DNA of 64,000 bases. It comes from Sthenelais limicola. Lineage: Eukaryota > Annelida > Polychaeta > Phyllodocida > Sigalionidae. The stretch covers positions 109,962,194 to 110,026,193 of the forward strand of contig OW804096.1 of the NCBI GenBank assembly GCA_942159475.1, in the 5' to 3' direction. This document shows positions 35,760 through 46,603 of the stretch, piece by piece (the stretch's first letter is position 1; the number at the start of each line of letters is the position of its first letter). Position numbers and translations under genes: made by a program. Below the pieces are notes generated by a model that saw nothing but the letters and a program-made list of their open reading frames with translations, made no database searches and was not told the origin of the DNA.

Positions 35760-37274
35760 TGTGTTGTGTAATCAATGGGCATCATCCAAATTGTGCTCTT
35801 ATTTACTAAGAATATATCAGGTACGTTTTTGAATACTGGCCAAATCACCTACCCGTCCCTTATGAACCCTTGTGGCGGAAAATGTCTGTCGCTAGATTTA
35901 CCCTTAAATTGCCCTTCTATGTTGCTATTGGCTTGAATATTTTACCTTCACCTATTAATATTTAATAAGAGATGTACTCAGACGGGAGAAATATATATAA
36001 ATAATGTAAAACATATCCAGGTCTGTATATCCCTTGTATACATGTGTACTTACCTGTATGTGTACTTGCCTGTCGTTCACCTGAGCGTGTGGTTAGAATG
36101 CGGCTTCCAATTTATGTTTATATCAGTCTGGCTACTAACTTAAAACCGTCTTATCTCTTACGCAATAAGGTGATAGATAAAGGTCACTATTAGACTTTGA
36201 CTATCGTAAAACTACTGTCTCTCAACACGGCCAATTGTATTGTCGGGCTTTATTATTTATGATTGTAAAGTCCGGGCTTAGTTACGTGAAAATAACGTGT
36301 AATTTGTCGCTTGTAAGGAGAATAACTGCTTGATTTCACTTTTCCAGTTTCTAAATATCAGTATTTTTAAAAACTAGATTTTGGAATTTTTATCATTTCA
36401 TGATATTTACCCCGCCCCCAAAGAAGAAAATACAAGGTTTTGTCCAATCTGGTTATTTTAAATTGCTCTGAAATGAAGGAAAATATTTTTTAAGTGAAGG
36501 AATACTGGTATTTGGTCTACAACAGCTACAGCCCTCACATCCACTATTGTTGACATGACCACGTAACCTATTTAGGATATATCTATCTACTACATACTCT
36601 AGTAGTGTTTGATTTGGATTATCTATATAATAATACATGGTGTGATGTGGGCTTATCAAGAAATGGTTGTAGACCTTCACAGATTCCTTCACTGCTGACT
36701 CCACCACTCCTAAGGTCAGTGTTATGACCTCCATGACCTGAAAACCTATTGTGGCCCTGAACTGTTCTAGAATTTGACTGAAAATGTGACTCACTGACGC
36801 TTTTAATGATATTGCAAATGTTGGGGAGGCTAGATTTTATTGTTTAATATTAATATTAAATACCTGTCTCAGAATTGTATGTTTGGTATGATATATATGT
36901 TAAATATTTTGCATTCGTTGCAAAATCATTTTAATCCCAAAGCTTTGGTATCTTATGCTTTTGACATTTAATTCGGCATGGTCGATGGAGACTGGCCTAC
37001 CGAAAGATGCATGTGATCAATATTTATTTTAAAAGTTAGCAAATAAATATCGGCTTAAAATAGAAACATTTTGGCCATGAATGTATTAATTGTCGTCTGT
37101 TGACTATTATATGTGCACTTAAGTGTTGAATTTCATAATTTCAACTCACGTACTCAATACATTATTTCCGTTAGAATGTAAAAAAAAAAAAAAATCATTC
37201 TGACAACTGCCTCCACCCTCTCTTCATTCTGATGAAACACTTCACGTCTATGATAGCCTCACTCATTCCATCAC
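35760..37274. other. UGT upstream region and gene-poor stretch
   Basis: This should contain the UGT promoter, but I see no firm core element. The only candidate coding stretch is the minus-strand frame at 36453-36794, listed separately. Confidence 0.5.
36453..36794 (-). CDS. Hypothetical 113-codon frame, possible terminal exon
   Basis: The frame begins MSHIFSQILEQFR and ends with a stop at 36453. It contains VMEVITLTLGVVESAVKESV and a small Cys cluster (CEGCSCC). An acceptor-like ATTTTCAG near its start could make it the last exon of an unseen minus-strand gene. Composition is protein-like and the opposite frame is not. I do not recognise it and see no partner exon. Confidence 0.3.
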   Translation of the reverse strand: MSHIFSQILEQFRATIGFQVMEVITLTLGVVESAVKESVKVYNHFLISPHHTMYYYIDNPNQTLLEYVVDRYILNRLRGHVNNSGCEGCSCCRPNTSIPSLKKYFPSFQSNLK

Positions 37275-37280
37275 GTTGAC

Positions 37281-39993
37281 TATGGGGCGCCGATTGTAAC
37301 ATCCACTCATTTGTTTTAAAAAGATACATTCTGTACACAAAATATATTCTTTAGACAAAATACATCAATTCTTGGTACAAAAGTTATTCTGTACATACAA
37401 CTTATCAATTCTGTGTACAGAACTCATTCTGTATATAAAACTCTGCAATTCTGTGTACAGAAGTCATTCTGTACATGAGACATATCAATTCTGTGTACAG
37501 AAGTCATTCTGTACATGAGACATATCAATTCTGTGTACAGAAGTCATTCTGTACATGAGACATATCAATTCTGTGTACAGAAGTCATTCTGTACATGAGA
37601 CATATCAATTCTGTGTACAGAAGTCATTCTGTACATGAGACATATCAATTCTGTGTACAGAAGTCATTCTGTACATGAGACATATCAATTCTGTGTACAG
37701 AAGTCATTCTGTACATGAGAAATATCAATTCTGTGTACAGAAGTCATTCTGTACATAAATCTCATTGATTCTGTGTACAGAAGTCTTTCTGTACATAAAA
37801 CTCATCAATTCTGTGTACAAAAGCCATTCTGTACATAAAACTCATCAATTCTGTGTACAGAAGTCATTCTGTACATGAAACTCTGTGTACAGAATTCATT
37901 CTGTATATAAAACTCATTGATTCTGTGTACAGAAGTCATTCTGTACATAAAACTCATGTCTACAGAAGTAGATGCACACAGGAACTCCAATAGCTATTCT
38001 GACAGGGTACCTGTATACAGAATGAATGTTTCTCCCTATGCTAATACATTCTGTAGGTGGGTTCCCTGTCACTCTCAATGTCTATGGGTACTTGGTACCG
38101 GATAACCGGGTAACTATCTTGATTGGCCAAGACAGGAGCTCCTGATTGGTGGTCTATGATTGTGCGCCACTTTTGGATTTGCAACACATGTTTGGATTTG
38201 GAAGATGGCTTTACCAAAGCTAAGTTAAGTTATTTTTTTAAAAAAGTACAAACTATTACAAATTATTCAGTTTTTTTTCGACTTACTTTTTTTTTTTCGA
38301 CCAATTTTTTTTTTCGACCAATTTTCTTTTTACAACCAAATTTTTCATGACCAACTTTTTTTGACAAACTTTTTTACGACCAACTTTTTTTTTACCATTT
38401 TGTAAACGACCAACATTTTTTTCGACCACTTTTTTTTTCTCGGATAATTTTTTTCTTGACCATTTTTTTTTACGACCAATTTTTTTCAACAAACTTATTT
38501 TGACCAACTTTTTTACGACCAACTTTTTTTCGACCATTTTTTCAACGACCAACATTTTTCGACCAATTTTTCGACCACTGTGTTTTTACCAACTTTATGA
38601 CCTTTTTAGAAAACAGTTGGTCGGAAAAAACAATTTCGTCGTACAAAAAATTGGTCGGAAAAAAAAATTGGTCGAAAAAAATTGGGTCGTAAAAAAAATT
38701 GGGTTGAAAAAAAGTTTGTCGGAAAAAGTTGTCGAAAACAGTTGGTAATAAAAAATTGGTCGTAAAAAAAAATGGTCGAAAAAAATTGGTCATAAAAAAA
38801 ATTGGTCGGAAAAAAAATTGGTCGAGAACAAAAAATTGGTCGAAAAAAAGTTTGTCGAAAACAGTTGGTCGTAAAAAAAAATGGTCGAGAAAAAAATTGG
38901 TCGAGAAAAAAAAATTGGTCGAAAAAACAAATTGGTCGAAAAAAAAGTAAGTCGAAAAAAAAAAAAATTTGAAATAGTTTGTACTTTTTTAAAAAAATAC
39001 CTTAACTTAGCTTTGGTAAAGCCATCTTCCAAATCCAAACATTACATGTGTTGCAAATCCAAAAGTGGCGCACAATCATAGACCAACAATCAGGAGCTCC
39101 TGCCTTGGCCAATCAAGCTAGTTACCCGGTTACCCGGTTATCCGGTACCAAGTACCCATAGACCATTGGGAGTGACAGGGAACCCACCTACAGAATGTAT
39201 TAGCATAGGGAAAAACATTCATTCTGTATACAGGTACCCTGTTAGAATAGCTATTGGAGTTCCAGTGTGCATCTACTTCTGTAGACATGAGTTTTATGTA
39301 CAGAATGACTTCTGTACACAGAATCAATGAGTTTTATATACAGAATAAATTCTGTACACAGAGTTTCATGTACAGAATGACTTCTGTACACAGAATTGAT
39401 GAGTTTTATGTACAGAATGGCTTTTGTACACAGAATTGATGAGTTTTATGTACAGAAAGACTTCTGTACACAGAATCAATGAGATTTATGTACAGAATGA
39501 CTTCTGTACACAGAATTGATATTTCTCATGTACAGAATGACTTCTGTACACAGAATTGATATGTCTCATGTACAGAATGACTTCTGTACACAGAATTGAT
39601 ATGTCTCATGTACAGAATGACTTCTGTACACAGAATTGATATGTCTCATGTACAGAATGACTTCTGTACACAGAATTGATATGTCTCATGTACAGAATGA
39701 CTTCTGTACACAGAATTGCAGAGTTTTATATACAGAATGACTTCTGTACACAGAATTGATAAGTTGTATGTACAGAATAACTTTTGTACCAAGAATTGAT
39801 GTATTTTGTCTACAGAATATATTTTGTGAACAGAATCGATTGTTCTACCACACCATTCAGTTTCAGTTGAAACAAAATTGATGTTAGTGAACAAAATAGA
39901 TATTTAATTAATTGAGCTTTAAAATGTTTGTCTTTTGTGACAGAATGTAACTTTTTCAAACAAAATAGTGGATGTTACAATCGGCGCCCCATA
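37281..39993. mobile_element. 2.7 kb foldback (near-complete palindrome) element
   Basis: The termini read TATGGGGCGCCGATTGTAAC at the left and its exact inverse at the right, flanked by perfect GTTGAC copies at 37275-37280 and 39994-39999. The two arms (about 1.3 kb each) are inverse copies in four layers: an end segment; about 14 tandem 40-bp units (two half-units, TTCTGTACATGAGACATAT and TTCTGTGTACAGAAGTCA); a unique segment with TTGGATTTGGAAGATGGC; and a GACCAAYTTTTTTTTC array. The arms meet near 38600-38630 with almost no spacer. No coding frame is credible; the Lys-rich frames are repeat readouts. The architecture matches foldback elements such as sea urchin TU and Drosophila FB (family knowledge), though their duplications are longer. 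Confidence 0.9.
37400..37960. repeat. 40-bp tandem array, left arm of the foldback element
   Basis: About fourteen direct copies of a 40-bp unit containing TCTGTACATGAGACATATC and TTCTGTGTACAGAAGTC; seven in the middle are almost identical. The inverse array lies at about 39290-39790. Not CRISPR: there are no unique spacers. Confidence 0.95.
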
Positions 39994-39999
39994 GTTGAC

Positions 40000-40460
40000 T
40001 GTCAAGAGACAACAGAGTGACATGTCATTTTCCGATCTCGAATACATGTGTATTACTAATCTGACGAGGCGATAGGTCTGGTCCCTCCTAGTGCTACCAT
40101 GCAACTGAACGTTAGGAACGTCTTCAGCCGAGAGGTAACCAACACCTCACAAGACTCTTAATGATGTTGACGTGACGTCATAAAGAGGTGCACTTGTTAT
40201 CTGGATATTGTTGACATGAGGGGGGCCCAGCCCTGGGTTTGTAGGGAAAAATCCAAGACTGGTGTGGGACGAGGTGCTTGAGTGTGCATCTTTATTGGAA
40301 AATGTGTGGGGTTATACAGGGTTCTGTATCTGTTGGTGGGATGTGTTACCCGGGGGTGGCCCTCTACAGTCAATCTCCCTTGGGGCATGCAACCAGTCAT
40401 TGATGGAATGTAAAAATTTAGTACGAAGCTAGATGGCTGTAGCATGCTTTAGGAAGATGG
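40000..40460. other. Spacer between foldback element and Penelope-like frame
   Basis: No independent feature is supported. Part of it is probably the 3' untranslated region of the Penelope-like element, which reads leftward. Confidence 0.4.
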
Positions 40461-41793
40461 CTAAGGTCCCTGGGCTGTCCTCCAGGTCGCAGCATCCATA
40501 ATGTTGAGTCCTTGTGGGGACATGGACTTCATTCGGTGGATCCACTTTAGTTCAAGAGCATTTCGTAGGTCGTCAGATTCCGCCTTGGCAGCATCACATT
40601 TGACAAATTCCAGGACGAATAGGTCAATGTCATTTTCCCCTGAGTGGTTGGGGGAGTTGAAGTGTCTAGACACAGACGTATTGTGCAATGGCAGGTCGGG
40701 CAGTTGGATCGATCTGAAATGTTGGTATATCCGGTCTTTGAACCGTTGTTTGGTTTTCCCTACGTATTGTTTCTGGCAGGCCCTGCAGCTGATGCAGTAG
40801 ATAAGATTGTTACTCCAACAATCGGCCTTTTGGCGTGTGATGTAGGATCTGTTAGTGATAGCAGATCTGATACGACCAGTTGTGTCTATTTTTAGACAGT
40901 AGCGGCAGTTTTTCTTCTTGCATGTCTTCTTGGCGACAGGAGTTTCCGTTGCCAAGGGGTCAAGTGCCAGGGGGTTGTTACAATTGGCAGACATAGACGG
41001 GAGTTTAGCTCTGATGAGGATATCTCCCAAGTTCTTCGGTCTGCGGTAAGCAACCACAAGTTTCCTTTCAAAAAGGTGTTTGGTGGTTGTCGATCTACCG
41101 AGTATGTTCCAATTGTCCCTTATGCTTTTGTTGAAGATTTTGCATGAGGGGTGGAAGGTTGTGATGGCAATGAGTGGGGAGGTGTACCCCAAAGTAGCCG
41201 GGTCCTTGTTTTTGGGTGTTAACAGGGACTCCTTTAGCATAAGGCTAGTTTTACCATAGGCCTCCACTATCTTGTCTAGTGGGTATCCCCTACGAAGGAA
41301 ATGTTGTGCCTTGGTAATACAGTGTCGTACGAAATCCTCATCTAGGTGGCAGATTTGTCTAATGCGGATAAATTGACTGTATATGATCCTTTCCTTGCAG
41401 CGTCGCCAGTGGGCTGAACTGAAGTGTAAATAGTTGTTGGCATCAGTCGGTTTGCAGTAGAGATCTGTGTATAGTCTGCCGTCGCTTCCTTTAATGACAG
41501 TGATGTCAAGGAAGTTGATCGAGGTTTCTGAGATGTCTGCACTGAACTTGATGGTTGGGTGTATTGAGTTTAGGTATGTGACGGAAACATCTAGGTCTGC
41601 TCAGGGCCCGTCCCACAGAATAAAGATGTTGTTGATGTATCTACCGTATATGACCGGCTGTTTGGCGTAAGAATATATGTACTTACTTTCGAACCAGTCC
41701 ATATATATGTTGGCGTATGTGGGGGCGACACATGTGCCCATGGCTGTGCCGCCTACCTGTACATAGTGTTCATCATTGAATTTGAAGTCATCA
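40461..41793 (-). pseudogene. Penelope-like retroelement: partial reverse transcriptase plus GIY-YIG endonuclease
   Basis: Reading leftward, the remnant begins in the RT palm (GTAMGTCVAPTYANIYMDWF), continues to YINN at about 41626-41640 where active elements carry YIDD, meets TGA at 41601-41603, then runs open for about 380 codons to the stop at 40461. The latter part has FLDITV and a Cys-rich linker, then the GIY-YIG nuclease: IYC and YVG spaced by ten residues, downstream Arg in QRFKDR, and a Glu in ALELKW. Fusion of RT to C-terminal GIY-YIG is the mark of Penelope-like elements. It is 5'-truncated at an A-rich tract (41793-41820). The Asn-Asn substitution and the stop make it inactive (inference). 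Confidence 0.9.
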
Positions 41794-42550
41794 AAAAAAA
41801 AAAAAAACCAAAAAAAAAACCATGTGTATTACTAAACTTTGATTTGGTATCTTTGTATTGTTTTTTTCTCAGAAGAGTGATTTTCGTAGGCATTCATGAC
41901 CGTGTATATTTTACAGACCGTAGGGGGCTTACAATATTCTAGTACAATTCCATTTAATATTTTGTGAAAACATCAGTTTACATCAGGTCTAGTTAATATA
42001 TACATCGTCTTGTGACACTATGATCGAATTTTTCAACTCATGTTGATGTGATAGTTAATGAGATGAGATGGAGATGAGAAATGATGATAATAGTTACTGT
42101 TTCGAATTATACAGGCTATTGCCGTAGTGAGAAAGATGATTGTGATAACAGTATAATATATACATGGTATTTCATTGAATTTCATTCATTCATACATATC
42201 CATTTACTTCTAGCATGTTCGCCATTACAATTAGTTTCAGTCCTGTCAAGTCAGGGGGGGTCATTAGGGGTTTGTAATAATACTTTGAAGGACGTCATAA
42301 TACAGTTCCTAATGCGACATCAGTATATGAAAATGACCATTCCCCCCCCCCCCCCCCGATTTGATGAGCAAAAATGATGATTTAATGAGTAAAGATTACA
42401 AAATTATTTAAAATAAGTATTTAAAAGTATTTAGAATCATTTTAAAAAACGTCTACGATGACGTCTTAGATGACAAACAAATTTGCGAAAAAAAATTCTC
42501 CGCAATTTAAGCGATTTTGAATCGCTATTTATTATTATGAACGCTATCGC

Positions 42551-42648
42551 TACTAGTTATGAAACGGGCTAGTGATATTTAGCGATATATCGCTAAATAT
42601 CACTATCGTTCATTATCGCTGACTATTGTTACTAGTTATGAAACGGGG
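42551..42648. repeat. Palindrome bracketed by direct repeats ACTAGTTATGAAACGGG
   Basis: A perfect 36-bp palindrome at 42570-42605 (left half TAGTGATATTTAGCGATA) is flanked by direct copies of ACTAGTTATGAAACGGG near 42552 and 42631. GATATATC/GCGAT words recur around it. It could be the remaining end of a MITE whose terminus is GGGCCCCGTTTCATAAC. Confidence 0.7.
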
Positions 42649-43119
42649 CCCTGGTCTGTAATCATGTGGATATGTATGCCCCAATGGTCGCCGCTAGACT
42701 ATACAGACTTACAGGCTTGGTGGGCCATCAGAACGCTTTGCCGTGTGCCTTACTTGAGATCAGTATTTCTTCCTGTATTTTCCCACCTGTACCTAGGACC
42801 CTCATCCATAACCATTTTCTGTACTAAGGAAATAAAACAGGGTTTAGGGCGAGCTTTCTGATTTAATATCTAGCCGTTTCATTGTTGTTACAGATCGTCA
42901 TATTAGAGACTATTCCACAATTTCTTTCTTTCTCACTCTCTCGATCGACAAGTTATATAATTGTATTTTATTCTTTGCAGAAGCTGGTATATGAAGAAGT
43001 ACACCAATAAGATATGGATGAACCAAATTGATGAGAAGAATTACACAAACATGAAATTGATGAACCTAATTGACCTAACCTCATGAACCCAATATTAATG
43101 TTAATAAAATAATGGAATT

Positions 43120-43455
43120 GGCATCCCAAATAACGTCAATAATTGGCATATAGTTAGCATTAAATCAACATTAGGGCCTAAACTAGAGGAAAAGTAAGAA
43201 GGTTAATTAATGTTAATAAGATTTACCTAGAGTATAGGTTAAACTTCTATAAACTATTTGGCGTCAAGTTAACATTAATGCCTCAACGGAAATATTAACG
43301 TTGAGGTTCACGTCCATTTAACATCAATCTTGACGTTAATCTAAACATTAGTCTTATCGTTGAAATGAGGATAATATTGACGATTATGTTTACGTCAATA
43401 TTAACATCAATTTTCAATATTAACATCAATTTTACGTTGATATTAACGTTAAGTT
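43120..43455. repeat. Cluster of AACGTTAAT-type words
   Basis: ATTAACGTT, TTGACGTTAAT, GTTAACATTAA and ATATTAACATCAATTTT recur in both orientations over about 330 bp, the last twice in direct tandem near 43390-43430. No matched termini were found. Confidence 0.55.
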
Positions 43456-45620
43456 TGCGCAGTTTTCTGACATTTCTCTATATTTCTACTCATGTAAATA
43501 CGTTCCAGGGTACAAACCCGTGATTTCCACGCCGGAAAAATATTATTTTCACTAATGAAGGACATGGTTATCTCCGGAAATATCTAGTGATCATTCCCCA
43601 CCTTTTTACCGCGTAAAAATGCGCTTAATTCCCTCCATAATAAGGCTTTGTCTATAATTATTAGCTTCAAATCCCTCCAAAATCGCTAGATATACCTTAT
43701 TCCCATAGCCCAGCATCCAGATATAAAGTGAACAGAGGCTCCGAGGTTTGGTACATTTCACCAACCACGGCAGCCATCATACTTTTATCTAGGTCAGCCT
43801 AATAGCGCGCCAAACCCACCGCATCGTCCAGACGACGTCGCGGCACTTGGCTCACCCAAAGATAACGATCTCCTTCATCAATTTAGCACGCCCGCAGGCC
43901 TGACGACCCTTTGACATCCTTTGCACCTGGACCAGCGTCCTTTGATAAATTTATTGACTATTCAAATTATTAATTTCAGGTCAATCTGAGCACTAACTTT
44001 TAACTATAAATTCGCATCAATTTTTTTACGTAATTTTATATAAGTTTAATTAAGCCTCTGGTTTAATTTAAATTTAATTTTATCTCTACATCTCTTGTTA
44101 TGTAACCATCACGTAACCTTGCTCAATGTTTGAATTGGATTAATTTAATTTGCGGTCAATTTAATTTAATTTAAATTTAATTTGTGTGTCAATTTTATTT
44201 TTTATAAAATTGATTTGGGTATATCAATATAATCAGTATGCCAATTTTGTTTGGTATAAAATTGATTAATAGGTCAATTTAATTGCTAGGTCAATTTTTA
44301 AATTTTAAATTTTTAAATTAGTTTAATTCAATTTTATTGAATTTGATTGGTTAAATTTAATTTCCCTTATCATTTCATCTCCAGTTACGCAATCTTGTTG
44401 CATAAGTAATTTAATTATGCAAATCTTCATAACTTTAATTACGTTTTATTATGTAACATTACATGGCACTGTGGCCTATGTATTTTTCTTGAATTTTAAT
44501 TATTCATAATTTTGAGTGTGTAATTATTACACAAGGTTACGCAGTAATGTGGCTGCATCAACAAACCATATTTTACTTACTTTTGATTTATTCAATTACA
44601 TCAGATTACATAACATCATATAATATGCATTATTACATCATGTCGCATGCAGGTCAATTTTCTGTTATTCTAACCTCAATTAAAACATGTTTTTATTATA
44701 TAACCTTATATAACTTCCGCCTATTACATAATATTATATAACAATAAACCTTATGCAACAATTATGTCATTGTATTAATTAATATTCGTCGGCGGAGCGA
44801 CTTTTAGTAATTGGGGGATAATATGTTATAACTTATGGTTACATAAGGGCACCTACCTAAATTTTCATTCACATTACATGTTACCTGCATGCTGGCGCAA
44901 GCCCAACTGAGTGTAATTACATGTTGATTGGGCGGCTTCACCGCCCAATCAGGGAGCACCTTGTCTCCAGGCATGTGCTGCCCTCGCATATATTGAGGGT
45001 CCTGTTGACCCTCACGGCACTTAACATCTGACCAGGAATAAATCATACTACGATACCCTACGTTTTCCTCCATCAATTTGTGTTACACTACATATAACAA
45101 TACGGACGTCAATTACGCTAAGAGGCGGGTCAATACGTTCCCAACGTATGTCTATTTCACGCTAAAATGATGGTCAATTGTGATTTCATTTTTATGTACA
45201 AATGAGCGTAGGTGTTTTTCTTTTTCAGGTGTAACACACTACTCACCTTCATGAAATTGTGTGTTTTTTCCCTGTGAAAACACCTCTCCACCTCTAAAAC
45301 TGATTGATTCCTGCCATTACGTATGACCCAACCTATCGTGAGAAACTAGCGTTTGCGTTAGGGTTGTGGTTGCTAAATCTCCCTAATAACGTTAACCATT
45401 GACGTAAAGTTGCTCTATATATTGACTTGAATTACCGTTAAGTTAACCTCTATTTGTTACCTGGGTTACTGTCAACTATTTCGGGATAGTCATATTTAAG
45501 CATTTCACTAATTATTTGAAGTAGACTGGCTTGAATTAGTTCAAAATTGATCAATGAACGTTTCAATCGCACCAAACAGGACTTCATACGGGTACTGTTC
45601 ACACTAGGGGCGTATGATCA

Positions 45621-46155
45621 GCCAAAACTGGTCGTGAGAGTGAAGTATAAGTATATTTGATTTACTCCACGGTGAAATATGTATCACATAACATTTGTAT
45701 GTAGAGGCGTGTGGTACATTGTTTTGTACCACATGGGCGGGGCCTAAAATGATGTGCAAAATAAACTCATTTGATTGGTTCCCTTCCACGCGGGAAAATG
45801 CGTTGTCAATGGCTCTTACTAGCGTTACTAACGTCACGTTATGATGTACACTATTGCGTCGTCGCCGGCATCAGTGAGAGAAGAATGGCTGTAACTTCGT
45901 AAGTAAATAAAGGACTTTGTGTTATAATTTATAATTAATCTAATAGCACCGTGGAGTAAAAATAGGACCACATCTCGTAGTTGGTCTGGCTCAAAGGATC
46001 ACATTGACCCTCGACGATTCTTTTCGATATAACACACTCGCCTATCGGCTTGTGTGCCATGCAAAAAGAAACGTCTCGGGTCAATGTGATCCTTTGAGCC
46101 AGACCAACTACTCGTGCAGTCCTATCATAAATACTTCACTCTCACGGCCAAATCG
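45621..46155. mobile_element. MITE interrupted by a second MITE (outer element)
   Basis: The left arm (45621-45674: GGTCGTGAGAGTGAAGTAT ... TTTACTCCACGGTG) is matched by a split right arm. CACCGTGGAGTAAA lies at 45947-45960 and AATACTTCACTCTCACGGCC at about 46129-46148. The right arm is cut by the 164-bp hairpin element at 45962-46125, which is therefore younger. There is no coding capacity. Confidence 0.7.
45962..46125. mobile_element. 164-bp hairpin MITE nested in the outer MITE
   Basis: Ends ATAGGAC (45962) and GTCCTAT (46119-46125) are inverse. The arms contain TAGTTGGTCTGGCTCAAAGG and ATCACATTGACCC perfectly inverted at the right. Target duplication is not evident. Confidence 0.75.
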
Positions 46156-46603
46156 TAGAATAAATGCGAGTACACCTTTTAGTTGTTGCCTAGTGACTGC
46201 AACACATCGAAGGATCCATGTCAGCCATGTTTTTTCGGGGCACCTCACACGAAAAACATTGATGAATTTCCCTTGCTATTTGCGATGCAGTCAAATGATG
46301 CCAACACTGATTATACACGGTGAATATGTCCTCTTTTGAGTCTAAATATTCTACCTTTTTTAAACTGTTTTTTATTCAGGAGAAAGTTTTTATATGACTC
46401 AGTGTTCGGCTATTTTTTTTGTTACATTTTTTTTTTACCAGGACTTGTTCACCTCACGGTGATATAGCTAATTGAGTTTTTTTTTTCACAATTCACGCTT
46501 AGTATGCAGTACTAATGTATTTTGCTTCATAACCATTACTTAGAAACACACAAGAGCACCAGTCAATAACAGCAGAAAATATCTATTTGGTTTAGCATTT
46601 TTT

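Larger units (their letters stand above)
41821..45620. other. Gene-free AT-rich repeat region
   Basis: It contains a C homopolymer (about 42343-42357), a 36-bp palindrome (42570-42605) and AT-rich stretches with recurring words. ATTAACGTT/AACGTCAAT types cluster at about 43120-43455, and GTTACGCAA/TTATGCAAC types at about 44380-44770. These resemble worn motif-tiled elements, but I could not delimit termini. No exon is supported. Confidence 0.5.

Noticed and set aside
37400..37960. CRISPR-like array of 40-bp repeats
   Set aside because: Units abut without unique spacers, the array is mirrored in the other arm, and the genome is eukaryotic.
38283..39081. Lys/Val/Asn-rich and Phe-rich frames near the foldback centre
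   Set aside because: Mirror readouts of the GACCAAYTTTTTTTTC arrays.
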